Below are positions 1-8,442 of a stretch of DNA of 64,000 nucleotides, one piece after another. The notes below the pieces were generated by a model. The model did not search any database. It had not been told where the DNA came from and saw only the letters and a list, made by a program, of their open reading frames with translations. A program made the translations under genes and the position numbers. Within the stretch, counting starts at the first letter, position 1. The number at the start of each line of letters is the position of its first letter. The stretch is taken from contig CAVVUF010000002.1 in the NCBI GenBank assembly GCA_963751425.1, forward strand, positions 930,001 to 994,000, in the 5' to 3' direction. Origin of the DNA: CAVVUF01 sp963751425 (lineage in GTDB: Bacteria; Chloroflexota; Anaerolineae; Anaerolineales; UBA4823).

Positions 1-133
1 TCACACGCCCCATATCTTCTTTGGCCACGTGCAGCTTAAAGACAATTTCAGGACCTCTCCGGCTTTGGGTAACTTCTACCTGTTCGGGGTCATCTACCAG
101 ATTGCGAGCAATATATTCGATTAATTCTTTCAC
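1..133 (-). CDS. khpA: KH-domain RNA-binding protein KhpA (N-terminal part, runs off the window)
   Basis: Only the first 44 codons are present. The gene starts at a GTG at 133, preceded by a strong AGGAGG (139-144), and reads MKELIEYIARNLVDDPEQV before continuing past the left edge. This N-terminus, with its acidic stretch and the following VxVxxxRRG-like strand, is typical of the small KH proteins once called YlqC. They bind RNA and work with KhpB/Jag in cell elongation and translation in Gram-positive bacteria. Its position directly downstream of rpsP, in the order ffh-rpsP-khpA, is the conserved bacterial arrangement and supports the call. The rest of the KH fold lies outside the window, so the GxxG loop cannot be checked. 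Confidence 0.85.
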   Translation of the reverse strand, partial: MKELIEYIARNLVDDPEQVEVTQSRRGPEIVFKLHVAKEDMGRV

Positions 134-190
134 AGCCACCTCCTAAAAACCATAAACGCCGAGACGGAGTCCCGGTGATTAATATCGTGC

Positions 191-212
191 GGATCAAGCT
201 TGTGCTTGATCC
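191..212 (-). terminator. Perfect hairpin between rpsP and khpA
   Basis: GGATCAAGC and GCTTGATCC form a perfect 9-bp stem with a 4-nt loop, 4 nt beyond the rpsP stop codon on the minus strand. There is no clear T run after it in that direction, so it is more likely a weak terminator, attenuator or processing hairpin between rpsP and khpA than a full intrinsic terminator. Confidence 0.4.
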
Positions 213-215
213 CTT

Positions 216-557
216 CTACAAGCTGGTTTTCTGGCTGGGTGTGCGCTTTTCCTCAGCAGCTTTCGCCTCGGCCACCAGTACCTGCACATCTTCGCCGGCT
301 TTAAAGCGGGCATAGCGGTCCATCGTGCCAGCAACTTTGAAAATTTTCAAGACGGATTCGCTGGGCTGTGCGCCTTTACTAATCCAATCAAAAATCCGGT
401 CTTCTTCCAGGTGGATGGTAGCTGGTTCAGTGCGGGGGTTGTAGTTCCCTAAAATTTCAAGAAAACGACCATCCCGCGGCATTTCTCTATCAGTGGCTAC
501 CAGGCGATAGCTAGGCTGTTTTTTGGCGCCAACACGGCGTAAACGAAGACGAACCAT
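216..557 (-). CDS. rpsP: 30S ribosomal protein S16
   Basis: The 113-residue product begins MVRLRLRRVGAKKQPSYRLV, the hallmark S16 start, followed by the conserved RDGRFLEILGNYNP block around residues 29-42. S16 is a structural protein of the small ribosomal subunit that binds 16S rRNA early in assembly. The conserved S16 core ends near residue 85, and a short charged tail (about residues 95-113, rich in Ala, Glu and Lys) extends beyond it, as is common in bacteria. The gene lies between ffh (upstream) and khpA (downstream) on the same strand, a standard ribosomal/secretion operon. Expression is expected to be constitutive. Confidence 0.98.
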   Translation of the reverse strand: MVRLRLRRVGAKKQPSYRLVATDREMPRDGRFLEILGNYNPRTEPATIHLEEDRIFDWISKGAQPSESVLKIFKVAGTMDRYARFKAGEDVQVLVAEAKAAEEKRTPSQKTSL

Positions 558-593
558 GGATCAAACTCCTTCAATATTTGAATATGCCATTAT

Positions 594-1919
594 TTACATT
601 CCGAACAAGCGCGGCATGCCTCGCCCGCCTGTTTTCTTCAGCGTTTTGAACAATTTCTGCGCCTCGCGGTACTGCTTGATGAGGCGGTTGACATCCTGGA
701 CTTCCATCCCTGAGCCACGCGCGATGCGGCGGCGGCGGCTGGCATTCAAGATATCGGGTTTGCGGCGCTCTCTCGGTGTCATCGAGTTGATGATTGCCTC
801 GGTGCTCTTGAGCGATTTCTCAGCCTCTTGAGGCGAGATCTGCTTGGCCATCTGCCCCAACCCACCGGGGAGCATTTCCAAAATTTGAGCGATCGGTCCC
901 ATTTTGCGCAGCTGGCGAAGCTGGTCGGCAAAATCCTCCAGGGTGAATTCACCGGCCATCAACTTCTCGGCTTGTTTTGCTGCCACTTCCTGATCGAAAC
1001 TCGCTTCAGCCTTTTCGATCAACCCCAGCACATCGCCCATCCCCAGAATTCGGGAAGAAAGGCGAGTTGGATCGTAGGCTTCGATCGCATCCAGGTTTTC
1101 GCCGGTGCCCAGGTACTTGATCGGTACGCCGGTGACGGAGCGGATCGAGATGGCTGCCCCGCCCCGTGAGTCACCATCCATTTTCGTCAGGATCAAACCG
1201 GTGAGCGGGATGGCTTCTTTGAAACCTTTTGCAACATTGACCGCTTCCTGGCCGACCATTGAATCGACGACCAGCAGGATCTCCACCGGTTGGACACGCT
1301 TGTTGATGGCGGTCAACTCATCCATCAGGGCCTGGTCAAGCTGAGAGCGGCCAGCCGTATCCAGAATTAAGATGGTAAAGCTGCCCTTTTCCGCCTTGTC
1401 GTGAGCCTGGGCAGCCAGCTCGGGCGGTTTCAGACCGGCTTCATAATAAACCGGTACGGTCAAGCGCTCACCCAGAGTTTGCAATTGCTTGACGGCTGCC
1501 GGGCGGTAGGGGTCCGCCGCTACCAGCATCACCCGCTCTCCCTGCGAGCGCAGCACCTGTGCCAGCTTGCCAGCGAAGGTGGTCTTGCCCGAGCCTTGCA
1601 GTCCTACCAGCATCAACACCCTCGGGCGCGGCCCGCTCAGGTTCAGGCGTTCTGGCTCTCCCAGCGTGGCGATCAGCTCTTCATTGACGATCTTGATCAC
1701 CATCTGGCCTGGATTCAAAGCCTTCGAGACTTCGACACCAATGGAACGGGTGCGCACGCGGGCGATGAAATCCTTGACAACGCCGTAGTTGACATCCGCA
1801 TCCAGCAAGGCTAACCGCACCTCGCGCATGGCAGCATCCACGTCGGCTTCCGAAAGCTTACCTCGCCTCCGAAGCTGTTTAAAAATCACATCCAGGCGCT
1901 GCGACAGGTTCTCAAACAC
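594..1919 (-). CDS. ffh: Signal recognition particle protein Ffh (SRP54)
   Basis: This SRP GTPase targets ribosome-nascent chain complexes to the membrane receptor FtsY. The 441-residue protein has the N domain (about 1-95), then the G domain with P-loop GLQGSGKTT near residue 106, DTAGR, and TKMDGDSRGGAA. The methionine-containing M domain, which binds 4.5S RNA and signal sequences, is C-terminal; it includes the RRRRIARGSG block and ends in MPRLFGM. Length is normal for the family. The start is a GTG at 1919, giving MFENLSQRL, the usual Ffh start. It is the first gene of the minus-strand block, with rpsP 36 bp downstream. Confidence 0.98.
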   Translation of the reverse strand: MFENLSQRLDVIFKQLRRRGKLSEADVDAAMREVRLALLDADVNYGVVKDFIARVRTRSIGVEVSKALNPGQMVIKIVNEELIATLGEPERLNLSGPRPRVLMLVGLQGSGKTTFAGKLAQVLRSQGERVMLVAADPYRPAAVKQLQTLGERLTVPVYYEAGLKPPELAAQAHDKAEKGSFTILILDTAGRSQLDQALMDELTAINKRVQPVEILLVVDSMVGQEAVNVAKGFKEAIPLTGLILTKMDGDSRGGAAISIRSVTGVPIKYLGTGENLDAIEAYDPTRLSSRILGMGDVLGLIEKAEASFDQEVAAKQAEKLMAGEFTLEDFADQLRQLRKMGPIAQILEMLPGGLGQMAKQISPQEAEKSLKSTEAIINSMTPRERRKPDILNASRRRRIARGSGMEVQDVNRLIKQYREAQKLFKTLKKTGGRGMPRLFGM

Positions 1920-1994
1920 GGCATAGCATTTTAGCCTGTATGGGGCAATTGGTCAAGACATTTGATTATAGATTCTTGTTTTTCTAACAATTTG

Positions 1995-2029
1995 AACGCT
2001 GCCTTTAGAACTTTTTTAAAGGCAGCGTT
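1995..2029. repeat. Perfect 13-bp inverted repeat in the ffh/degV divergent region
   Basis: AACGCTGCCTTTA (1995-2007) pairs perfectly with TAAAGGCAGCGTT (2017-2029) around a 9-nt loop. It lies between the divergent starts of ffh (1919) and the DegV gene (2158). No gene ends here and neither side is followed by a clean T tract, so a regulatory palindrome or a leader hairpin of either transcript is as likely as a terminator. Confidence 0.6.
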
Positions 2030-2157
2030 GCTTGTCAATCATTTGGAAGGATAGTCTTTATCACGAATGATCACCGCAACTTTTAAATTTTTTCTGTGTT
2101 ATGATGACAAGGTTACCTTTACCTCATTCTAAATCTTTACTCTTCAGGAGATCTTCT

Positions 2158-3006
2158 ATGTCTAATGTTGCCATCGTTACGGATAGCACCGCATACATCC
2201 CGCAGGAAATGCTAAAACGATACCCGATTACCGTTCTCCCGCAGGTTCTGATTTGGGGAGAGGAGACTTTTCGGGATGGTGTAGATATCCAGCCGGTCGA
2301 ATTTTACACCCGCCTGGCAAAAGCCACCGTGATGCCCTCTACTTCGCAGGTCTCGCCGGCCGATTTTGAAAAGGCTTTCAAGACTTTGTTGTCTCAGGGA
2401 TATGAAGTCCTGGCAATTACACTCTCCAACCTGCTCTCCGGAACCATGGCTTCTGCCATCCAGGCCAAAGCAGCTTTGGATGGGCAGCCAATCAAGCTGG
2501 TCGATTCAAATACCACCGCTATGGCGATGGGTTATCAGGTGTTGGCAGCCGCCAAAGCTGCCAGCCAGGGAGCCAGCTTGGCGGAGTGTATGGCGATTGC
2601 CGAAGCCGCTCAGCCGCGCACCGGTGTGATCATCACGGTGGAGACCCTAGAATTCTTGCACCGCGGTGGTCGCATTGGTGGAGCGCAGAAATTTCTGGCA
2701 ACCGCCTTGAATATCAAGCCGATCATTGAGGTGACCGAAGGCAAGCTGGAGGGGATTGAAAAAGTTCGGACGCGTCGCAAGGCTCTAGCGCGGCTGGTTG
2801 AGCTGGTGGGTGAGCGCACGGGTGGACAGAAGCCGATGCAGATTGCTGTCCTGCATGCCAATTCACGGGAGGATGCCGAATCTACACTCGCATTGGCAAA
2901 GAGTTCCTACCAAGTTACTGAAGGTCTAGTGACCGATGTCAGCCCGGTGATCGGCACGCATGTGGGACCTGGCACGATAGGCATCTGTTGGATGGTAGAA
3001 GGCTGA
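2158..3006 (+). CDS. DegV family fatty-acid-binding protein
   Basis: The product (about 282 aa) starts MSNVAIVTDSTAYIPQEML, where VTDST is the DegV signature that binds the fatty-acid carboxylate. MPSTSQVSP (about residues 60-70) and the LEFLHRGGRIG segment (about 160-170) are also characteristic. DegV/FakB proteins deliver fatty acids to the kinase FakA for phospholipid synthesis in Firmicutes; no fakA is in this window, so the role here is by family only. The ATG at 2158 has CAGGAG upstream and fits the family start better than the in-frame ATG at 2101. A strong terminator follows at 3028. Confidence 0.93.
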   Translation: MSNVAIVTDSTAYIPQEMLKRYPITVLPQVLIWGEETFRDGVDIQPVEFYTRLAKATVMPSTSQVSPADFEKAFKTLLSQGYEVLAITLSNLLSGTMASAIQAKAALDGQPIKLVDSNTTAMAMGYQVLAAAKAASQGASLAECMAIAEAAQPRTGVIITVETLEFLHRGGRIGGAQKFLATALNIKPIIEVTEGKLEGIEKVRTRRKALARLVELVGERTGGQKPMQIAVLHANSREDAESTLALAKSSYQVTEGLVTDVSPVIGTHVGPGTIGICWMVEG

Positions 3007-3027
3007 GGCAGTACTTTCGATTTGTCG

Positions 3028-3065
3028 AGTGCGGTTGGGTTGAAACGCCTAACCGCACTTTTTTA
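3028..3065 (+). terminator. Rho-independent terminator after the DegV gene
   Basis: AGTGCGGTT pairs with AACCGCACT, extended by G-C pairs next to the loop, and is followed directly by a T run (3059-3065). It begins 22 nt after the DegV stop codon. It also argues against the in-frame upstream start at 3022 for the next gene. Confidence 0.9.
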
Positions 3066-3111
3066 TTGGTACAATAAAGAATACTTAGAAAAATCGAGGA
3101 GCCATCTATCC

Positions 3112-4428
3112 ATGATGAACTTTGAAAATCTTGGTGTGCAAATCCCGCGTGTCCTCCTGCCGGAGCAGGGGCTGGATTTGACCAAATGGGCTGTGGTTGC
3201 CTGTGACCAGTTTACTTCTCAGCCAGAATATTGGGCACAGGTCGAACGCTTTGTTGGCGAAGCACCTTCGACCCTGAAACTGGTTTTTCCTGAGGTTTAC
3301 CTTACCGGTCCGGGTAAGGACAAACGTATCCGGCGGATCCAAGCAGAAATGAAAGCATACCTCGACCAGGGATTACTGGAAGCTTTTGAAGGGCTGGTTT
3401 ACGTTGAGCGCCTGGTTGGATCGTCTGTTCGGCATGGCTTATTGCTCTGCCTGGACCTGGAGAAATATGATTTTCACGCTGGCGCTCAGAGCTTGATCCG
3501 GGCTACGGAGGGCACCATCCTGGAGCGCTTACCCCCGCGCATGCATATCCGGCGGGGGGCACCGCTCGAGCTTCCGCATATCTTGGTCTTGATCGATGAT
3601 CCACAGCAAAGTGTGATCGAGCCCTTGGCGAACCTGAAACCTCGCTTATTTCCCTTATATGATTTTGATTTGATGTTCGAAAGTGGGCATTTATCGGCCT
3701 GGTTAGTTCAAGAGCCTGGCATCGAACAGCAGGTTCTGCGGGCGTTAAATTTCCTGGCTTCATCTCAGGAATTTAATCGCAAATATGAGCTGGAGGAGGA
3801 GCAGCCAGTTTTGCTCTTTGCCATGGGCGACGGCAACCATTCCCTGGCTACCGCCAAGGCGATCTGGGAAGAGATAAAATCCCAGGTGGGGATGGATCAC
3901 CCCTCCCGTTATGCACTGGTGGAAATCGAAAATGTTCACGATTCAGCCTTGCAGTTCAAGCCCATCCACCGCCTTCTGTTCGACCTGCAAATACCTTTAT
4001 TACCAGCACTGCAGTCTTTTTTCCAGGGTAAAGTGTTAAGCGCTCCTTGCGCCTCATTTCAAGAGCTGGCAGCCCGCGTAGATGGCTTTCAAGGCCTTGG
4101 GCAGGCAGTTGGCCTGATAGTGGATGGGACGGTTCACCTCCTGCAGTTCACCCACCCGGCCTCGAACCTGCCGGTCGGCACACTGCAGGCCTTCTTGGAT
4201 TTCTTTATGGATCACGGAGGCGCTGGCAAGATCGATTATGTGCATGGTGAAGAGGTGCTCAGTCAGTTTGGGAGTCAGGCGGGCAATGCAGGATTTTACC
4301 TGCCGCCCATGCCCAAGAGCGATCTGTTCAAAACGGTTATCTTGGATGGGGTTTTGCCTCGCAAGACTTTCTCGATGGGTGAAGCCAAAGAAAAACGATT
4401 TTACATGGAAGCCAGGCAAATTATCTGA
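3112..4428 (+). CDS. DUF1015 family protein (COG4198)
   Basis: This protein of about 438 aa belongs to the uncharacterised DUF1015 family. The N-terminal pattern WAVVACDQFTSQPEYW (about residues 22-37) and the internal MGDGNHSLATAKA motif (about 240) are the family marks; the DGNH motif has been likened to a catalytic site but no reaction is established. The start is taken at the ATG at 3112, with GAGGAG-like sequence upstream (3098-3102). The longer frame from 3022 would run through the preceding terminator. The stop overlaps the start of the next gene by one base (TGATG), implying translational coupling with the small hypothetical gene and the ABC exporter that follow. Confidence 0.88.
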   Translation: MMNFENLGVQIPRVLLPEQGLDLTKWAVVACDQFTSQPEYWAQVERFVGEAPSTLKLVFPEVYLTGPGKDKRIRRIQAEMKAYLDQGLLEAFEGLVYVERLVGSSVRHGLLLCLDLEKYDFHAGAQSLIRATEGTILERLPPRMHIRRGAPLELPHILVLIDDPQQSVIEPLANLKPRLFPLYDFDLMFESGHLSAWLVQEPGIEQQVLRALNFLASSQEFNRKYELEEEQPVLLFAMGDGNHSLATAKAIWEEIKSQVGMDHPSRYALVEIENVHDSALQFKPIHRLLFDLQIPLLPALQSFFQGKVLSAPCASFQELAARVDGFQGLGQAVGLIVDGTVHLLQFTHPASNLPVGTLQAFLDFFMDHGGAGKIDYVHGEEVLSQFGSQAGNAGFYLPPMPKSDLFKTVILDGVLPRKTFSMGEAKEKRFYMEARQII

Positions 4429-4850
4429 TGGACCTTTTCTTCCAGGATCCTACCGTTATTCCTTTACCACCCGAGGAAGTACGCATTCGAGAGGTGAGCG
4501 CCAAACCCTATCCAGATGGCAAGCGGGTGCGCGTGCAAATTGAGGTTGATCCATTCCAAAAGCGTCCCAGTCTAGAGATGACCATCCTGAATGCCCAAGC
4601 GGAACCGTTAGCGCAGGCACGCGTGATCGAGACGATGACTCGCACGTTCGAAATGACCATGCATCTGCGTGAAGAGCAGCCAGGTGGAGAATATACCTTC
4701 CACTGTTTACTATATTATCAAGATGCGCCTACACCCGAGCCGGTAGAATCGCCGGTTGAATATCCACCTCCCAAAGTGGTCGACCACCGCCAGGTTTCTT
4801 TTATGCTTACATCCTCGGATGGTTCGAATCCTGTAACTGAGAACGTATGA
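4428..4850 (+). CDS. Conserved hypothetical protein, 140 aa
   Basis: I do not recognise a named family. The protein is soluble, with no signal peptide or membrane segment. It contains a beta-strand-rich core (VRVQIEVDPFQKRPSLEMTI, then ARVIETMTRTFEMTMHL) that reads like an Ig-like or C2-like sandwich, followed by a Pro/Glu-rich tail. Its start overlaps the DUF1015 stop by one base and its stop overlaps the start of the ABC exporter subunit (ATGA at 4847). It is therefore embedded in a tightly coupled operon, which makes it a real gene even without a function. Confidence 0.75.
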   Translation: MDLFFQDPTVIPLPPEEVRIREVSAKPYPDGKRVRVQIEVDPFQKRPSLEMTILNAQAEPLAQARVIETMTRTFEMTMHLREEQPGGEYTFHCLLYYQDAPTPEPVESPVEYPPPKVVDHRQVSFMLTSSDGSNPVTENV

Positions 4851-6649
4851 AACACCTTTGGAAAATAAGGCAGTTAATCCGTCCATATCTATGGCAGGTA
4901 AGTCTGGCGCTTGTCTTACTGTTGGGAATGACCGCTCTAAATCTGGTGATCCCTAAGGTGATCCAACAGATCATCGATTATGGATTGGTGCAGCAGCAAG
5001 CCGATTTTCTGCTCAAAGCTGCTCTAATCATCATGGGGATTGCTGTTCTGAGGGCGATCTTGCCCTTTGGGGTACGCTACCTCAGCGAGTGGATTGCCGC
5101 CCATGTAGGTTATGACTTGCGCAACCGCATGTACAACCATATCCAATATTTGCCGTTTTCGTACCATGACCATGCGCAATCTGGCCAATTAATCAGCCGA
5201 ACGATTGAAGATGTGCGCGCCATCGAGCGGTTCACGGGTTTTGGTATGACGGAGATCATCCGGGTTGGGCTGCTGTTGGTTGGAATAACGACAATTTTAT
5301 TTACCCAGCATGCCGGGTTGGCGGCTATTTCCTTGCTTCCGCTGATCCCTATGATCTGGGTTACCCTTTCCTTTGGTAAGCGGGTAGGTAGAATGTTCTT
5401 TAATGTGGATAATATTCAGGGGGAGCTTTCATCGCGTTTGCAGGAGAATGTCACAGGTGCCCAAGTGGTGCGCGCCTTTGCTCGGGAGCCCTATGAGATC
5501 AAACGGTTTGATGAAACGAACCGCGAGTTATATAAAGCCCAGGTAGGAGTGACGAACCAATTTTCCAAGGTGATGCCTACGACGAACTTACTGGTGATTG
5601 CCGGGACGATTTTGATCCTCTGGTTTGGTGGTCAGATGGTACTGAATGGCACCCTCACCCTGGGGGAGCTGGTTGCTTTCAATACGTATGTGATGCTGCT
5701 TGCTGGCCCAACCCAGCAGATCACCTGGTTGGTTAATTCGGCTGGAGAGGCTAGCGCCGGAGTGCAGCGTACTTATGAAGTGCTGGATACACCTCCGGCT
5801 ATCGCCACTCCTGAAAATGCCGTTCAGCTTCCTGTGCTGACCGGGCGTGTGCAGTTTGAGCAGGTTTGTTTCCGGTATGGTGGTGAGAACGTGGCGGCTT
5901 TGGAAGATATTGACCTGGTGGTCGAACCCAACCAGGTGGTGGCGCTTATCGGTCCAACGGGTTCAGGCAAGACCAGCCTGGTGAATTTGATCCCGCGTTT
6001 CTATGATGTGGCTGAGGGAGCTGTAAGAATTGATGGGCAGGATGTGCGGGGTGTTGACCTGGTGACGCTGCGCAGACAGATTGGGATTGTGCTGCAAACC
6101 TCGCTCTTGTTCTCGACATCCGTCAGGGAAAATATCGCCTATGGCCGCCCTGAAGCCAGCCTGGAAGAGGTCATCGCGGCTGCAAAAGCTGCCCAGGCGC
6201 ATGATTTCATTATGGAGCTTTCAGAGGGTTATGATACGGTGGTTGGCGAGCGCGGTATTACCCTTTCAGGAGGACAGCGCCAACGTGTGGCCATTGCGCG
6301 GGCCTTGCTCATGAACCCACGCATCTTAATCCTGGATGATTCAACCTCCAGTGTCGATACTCAGACAGAGCGGCTCATCCAACAAGCCTTGGAACACCTG
6401 ATGGAAGGACGCACCACATTTGTGATCGCTCACCGCCTGTCAACGGTACGGCGTGCTGACCTCATCCTGGTTTTGGAAGGCGGGCGGATCATTGAGCGCG
6501 GCACGAACCGCCAGCTGTTGGCCGCAGATGGCCTTTACCGGCAAATTTATGAGCTTCAGCTACGCGACCAGGAGCAGTTCCGGGAGGAGATGGATGCACT
6601 TAAGGTAGAAGAACCGGTCAAAGAACTTCAGACAGAGGAGATGGATTAA
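4847..6649 (+). CDS. ABC exporter half-transporter, degenerate-site subunit
   Basis: This 600-residue ABCB-type half-transporter has six membrane helices in the first ~310 residues and a nucleotide-binding domain in the rest. Walker A reads GPTGSGKTS, the signature LSGGQRQR is canonical, and the H-loop is AHRLS. Walker B reads ILILDDSTSSVD: the catalytic glutamate is replaced by aspartate. In heterodimeric exporters such as TM287/288 and BmrCD this marks the subunit contributing the non-hydrolysing Walker B. The partner subunit follows 3 bp later. The likely role is drug, lipid or peptide efflux, but the substrate cannot be read from sequence. Confidence 0.93.
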   Translation: MKHLWKIRQLIRPYLWQVSLALVLLLGMTALNLVIPKVIQQIIDYGLVQQQADFLLKAALIIMGIAVLRAILPFGVRYLSEWIAAHVGYDLRNRMYNHIQYLPFSYHDHAQSGQLISRTIEDVRAIERFTGFGMTEIIRVGLLLVGITTILFTQHAGLAAISLLPLIPMIWVTLSFGKRVGRMFFNVDNIQGELSSRLQENVTGAQVVRAFAREPYEIKRFDETNRELYKAQVGVTNQFSKVMPTTNLLVIAGTILILWFGGQMVLNGTLTLGELVAFNTYVMLLAGPTQQITWLVNSAGEASAGVQRTYEVLDTPPAIATPENAVQLPVLTGRVQFEQVCFRYGGENVAALEDIDLVVEPNQVVALIGPTGSGKTSLVNLIPRFYDVAEGAVRIDGQDVRGVDLVTLRRQIGIVLQTSLLFSTSVRENIAYGRPEASLEEVIAAAKAAQAHDFIMELSEGYDTVVGERGITLSGGQRQRVAIARALLMNPRILILDDSTSSVDTQTERLIQQALEHLMEGRTTFVIAHRLSTVRRADLILVLEGGRIIERGTNRQLLAADGLYRQIYELQLRDQEQFREEMDALKVEEPVKELQTEEMD

Positions 6650-6652
6650 GCC

Positions 6653-8439
6653 ATGGCTCAAGCTCCTGCTCTCGATGAAGTTTTGCTCAAGAGTTATGAC
6701 CCCAAGCTAACCCGCCGATTGGCCTCTTTTGCGCTTCCCTACCGGGCGGGGCTTTTCGTTTCTTTGGTGTTGATGTTTATAAGCTCTGGCGCTGCTGCCC
6801 TTGGTCCTTATCTCGTTAAAATCGCCCTGGATGACGGCCTGGCAGCCGGATCGTTGACAGTCTTAAGGAATACGGTTCTTGTATACATTGTGGTGGCTTG
6901 CGTCCAATGGGCCGCGATTTATGGCCGCGTCAATATCATGGCGCGTATCGGCCAATCCATGATTTATGATATGCGCGCCAGCCTGTTTGAGCACTTACAG
7001 AAGCTCTCGTTGAGTTTCTTCAGCCGCTACAGTGTTGGCCGGGTGATCGTGCGTGTGATCAACGATGTGGGCGTCTTGCGAGAATTTATCGTATGGACTC
7101 TCCTGGCTATTGCCCGCGACCTGTTTACCCTGGTTTTTATTATGGTCGCCATGTTTGCCATGGATGTGCGGCTTTCATTGCTGACATTCCTCATCTTACC
7201 TTTCATGGTTGGGTTTACGATCCTTTTTAGAAACAAGCCCGGGGTAATTATCGGAACGTACGCGCAGCCATCAGCTGGGTGAACTCAGTCCTGGCGGAAA
7301 ATATCAATGGCGTGCGCGTTGTCCAGGCTTTTTCTCGCCAGCAGAAGAATTATGAGGTTTTCCAAAAGGAAGTGAACCATAATAATCTGGTGATGAACCT
7401 CAAAACAGCCTGGGTGGCATCACTTTTCCCCTCAGTGATTGATTTCCTGGGCACTACCGCGGTGGCGATCGTGGTCTATATCGGTGGACAGGCGGTTCTA
7501 GGGCAGGGCACTTCCAATACCATTACTCCCGGTGTGCTGGTTGCTTTTATTCTGTACATCGAGCGCTTCTTTGAGCCAATTCGTGACCTCAGCAATCGTT
7601 ATGACTTATTCCAGACGACCATGGCCGCCAGCGAGCGCATCTTTGGCCTGCTTGACAACCCGGTTGAGATCCAGGACGCTCCTGATGCCATCGCCATGCC
7701 TGTGATCCAAGGTGAAGTCCGTTTTGATCAGGTTTCATTTCATTACTCAGATGATGATACCCTGGTGTTGAAGGAAATCAATTTGCTCGTCCAGGCAGGT
7801 CAGACGGTAGCGCTGGTGGGCGAGACTGGTGCCGGAAAATCCACCCTGGTCAAGCTGCTCAGCCGCTTCCATGATCCCACACAGGGGGCTTTGCTGATTG
7901 ATGGGATCGATTTACGGAGGGTGACTCAAAGCAGTCTGCGCAGCCAAATGGGGATCGTATTGCAAGATCCGTTCTTGTTCAATGGCTCTGTGATGGAAAA
8001 TATCCGTTTCGGCCGTCTGGATGCCTCAGATGCGGAGGTGTTCGCTGCTGCCCAGGCCGTGGGGGCGCATGATTTTATCCTCAAACTGCGCCTGGGATAT
8101 AATACACCGGTTGAAGAAGGTGGAGTGATGCTTTCCGTAGGTCAGCGGCAGCTGATCTCCTTTGCCCGCGCTTTATTGGCAGACCCGCGCATTCTGATCC
8201 TGGACGAGGCCACCTCGAGTGTTGATACACAGACGGAACGGCTTATCCAACAAGCCCTGGTGCGCCTGCTCAAAGGCCGGACTTCCTTTGTCATCGCCCA
8301 TCGCCTTTCGACGGTGGTTAATGCCGATTACATTGTCGTTATCCAGGATGGAGAAATAAAGGAGCAAGGCACCCATACGCAGCTTTTGTCAACGGGAGGC
8401 ATCTATTACCAGCTATACCGAACTGGATTCGAGGATTAA
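6653..8439 (+). CDS. ABC exporter half-transporter, catalytic-site subunit (one frame break)
   Basis: This is the partner of the preceding subunit. The reading frame runs from 6653 but breaks near 7231, where one A appears to be missing from an A run. Restoring it gives a continuous reading FRKQARGNYRNVRAAISW into the frame that ends at 8439 (about 595 aa). The NBD has Walker A GETGAGKST, Walker B ILILDEATSSVD with the catalytic Glu intact, but an altered signature LSVGQRQL. That is complementary to the partner: the heterodimer would have one complete ATP site and one degenerate site. The break could be a sequencing error or a recent mutation; all downstream motifs are intact, which favours error. 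Confidence 0.88.
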
Positions 8440-8442
8440 GCA

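Noticed and set aside
7221..7250. Programmed frameshift in the second ABC exporter gene
   Set aside because: No convincing slippery heptamer plus stimulator, and similar breaks occur in many unrelated genes of the window; a missing A is simpler.
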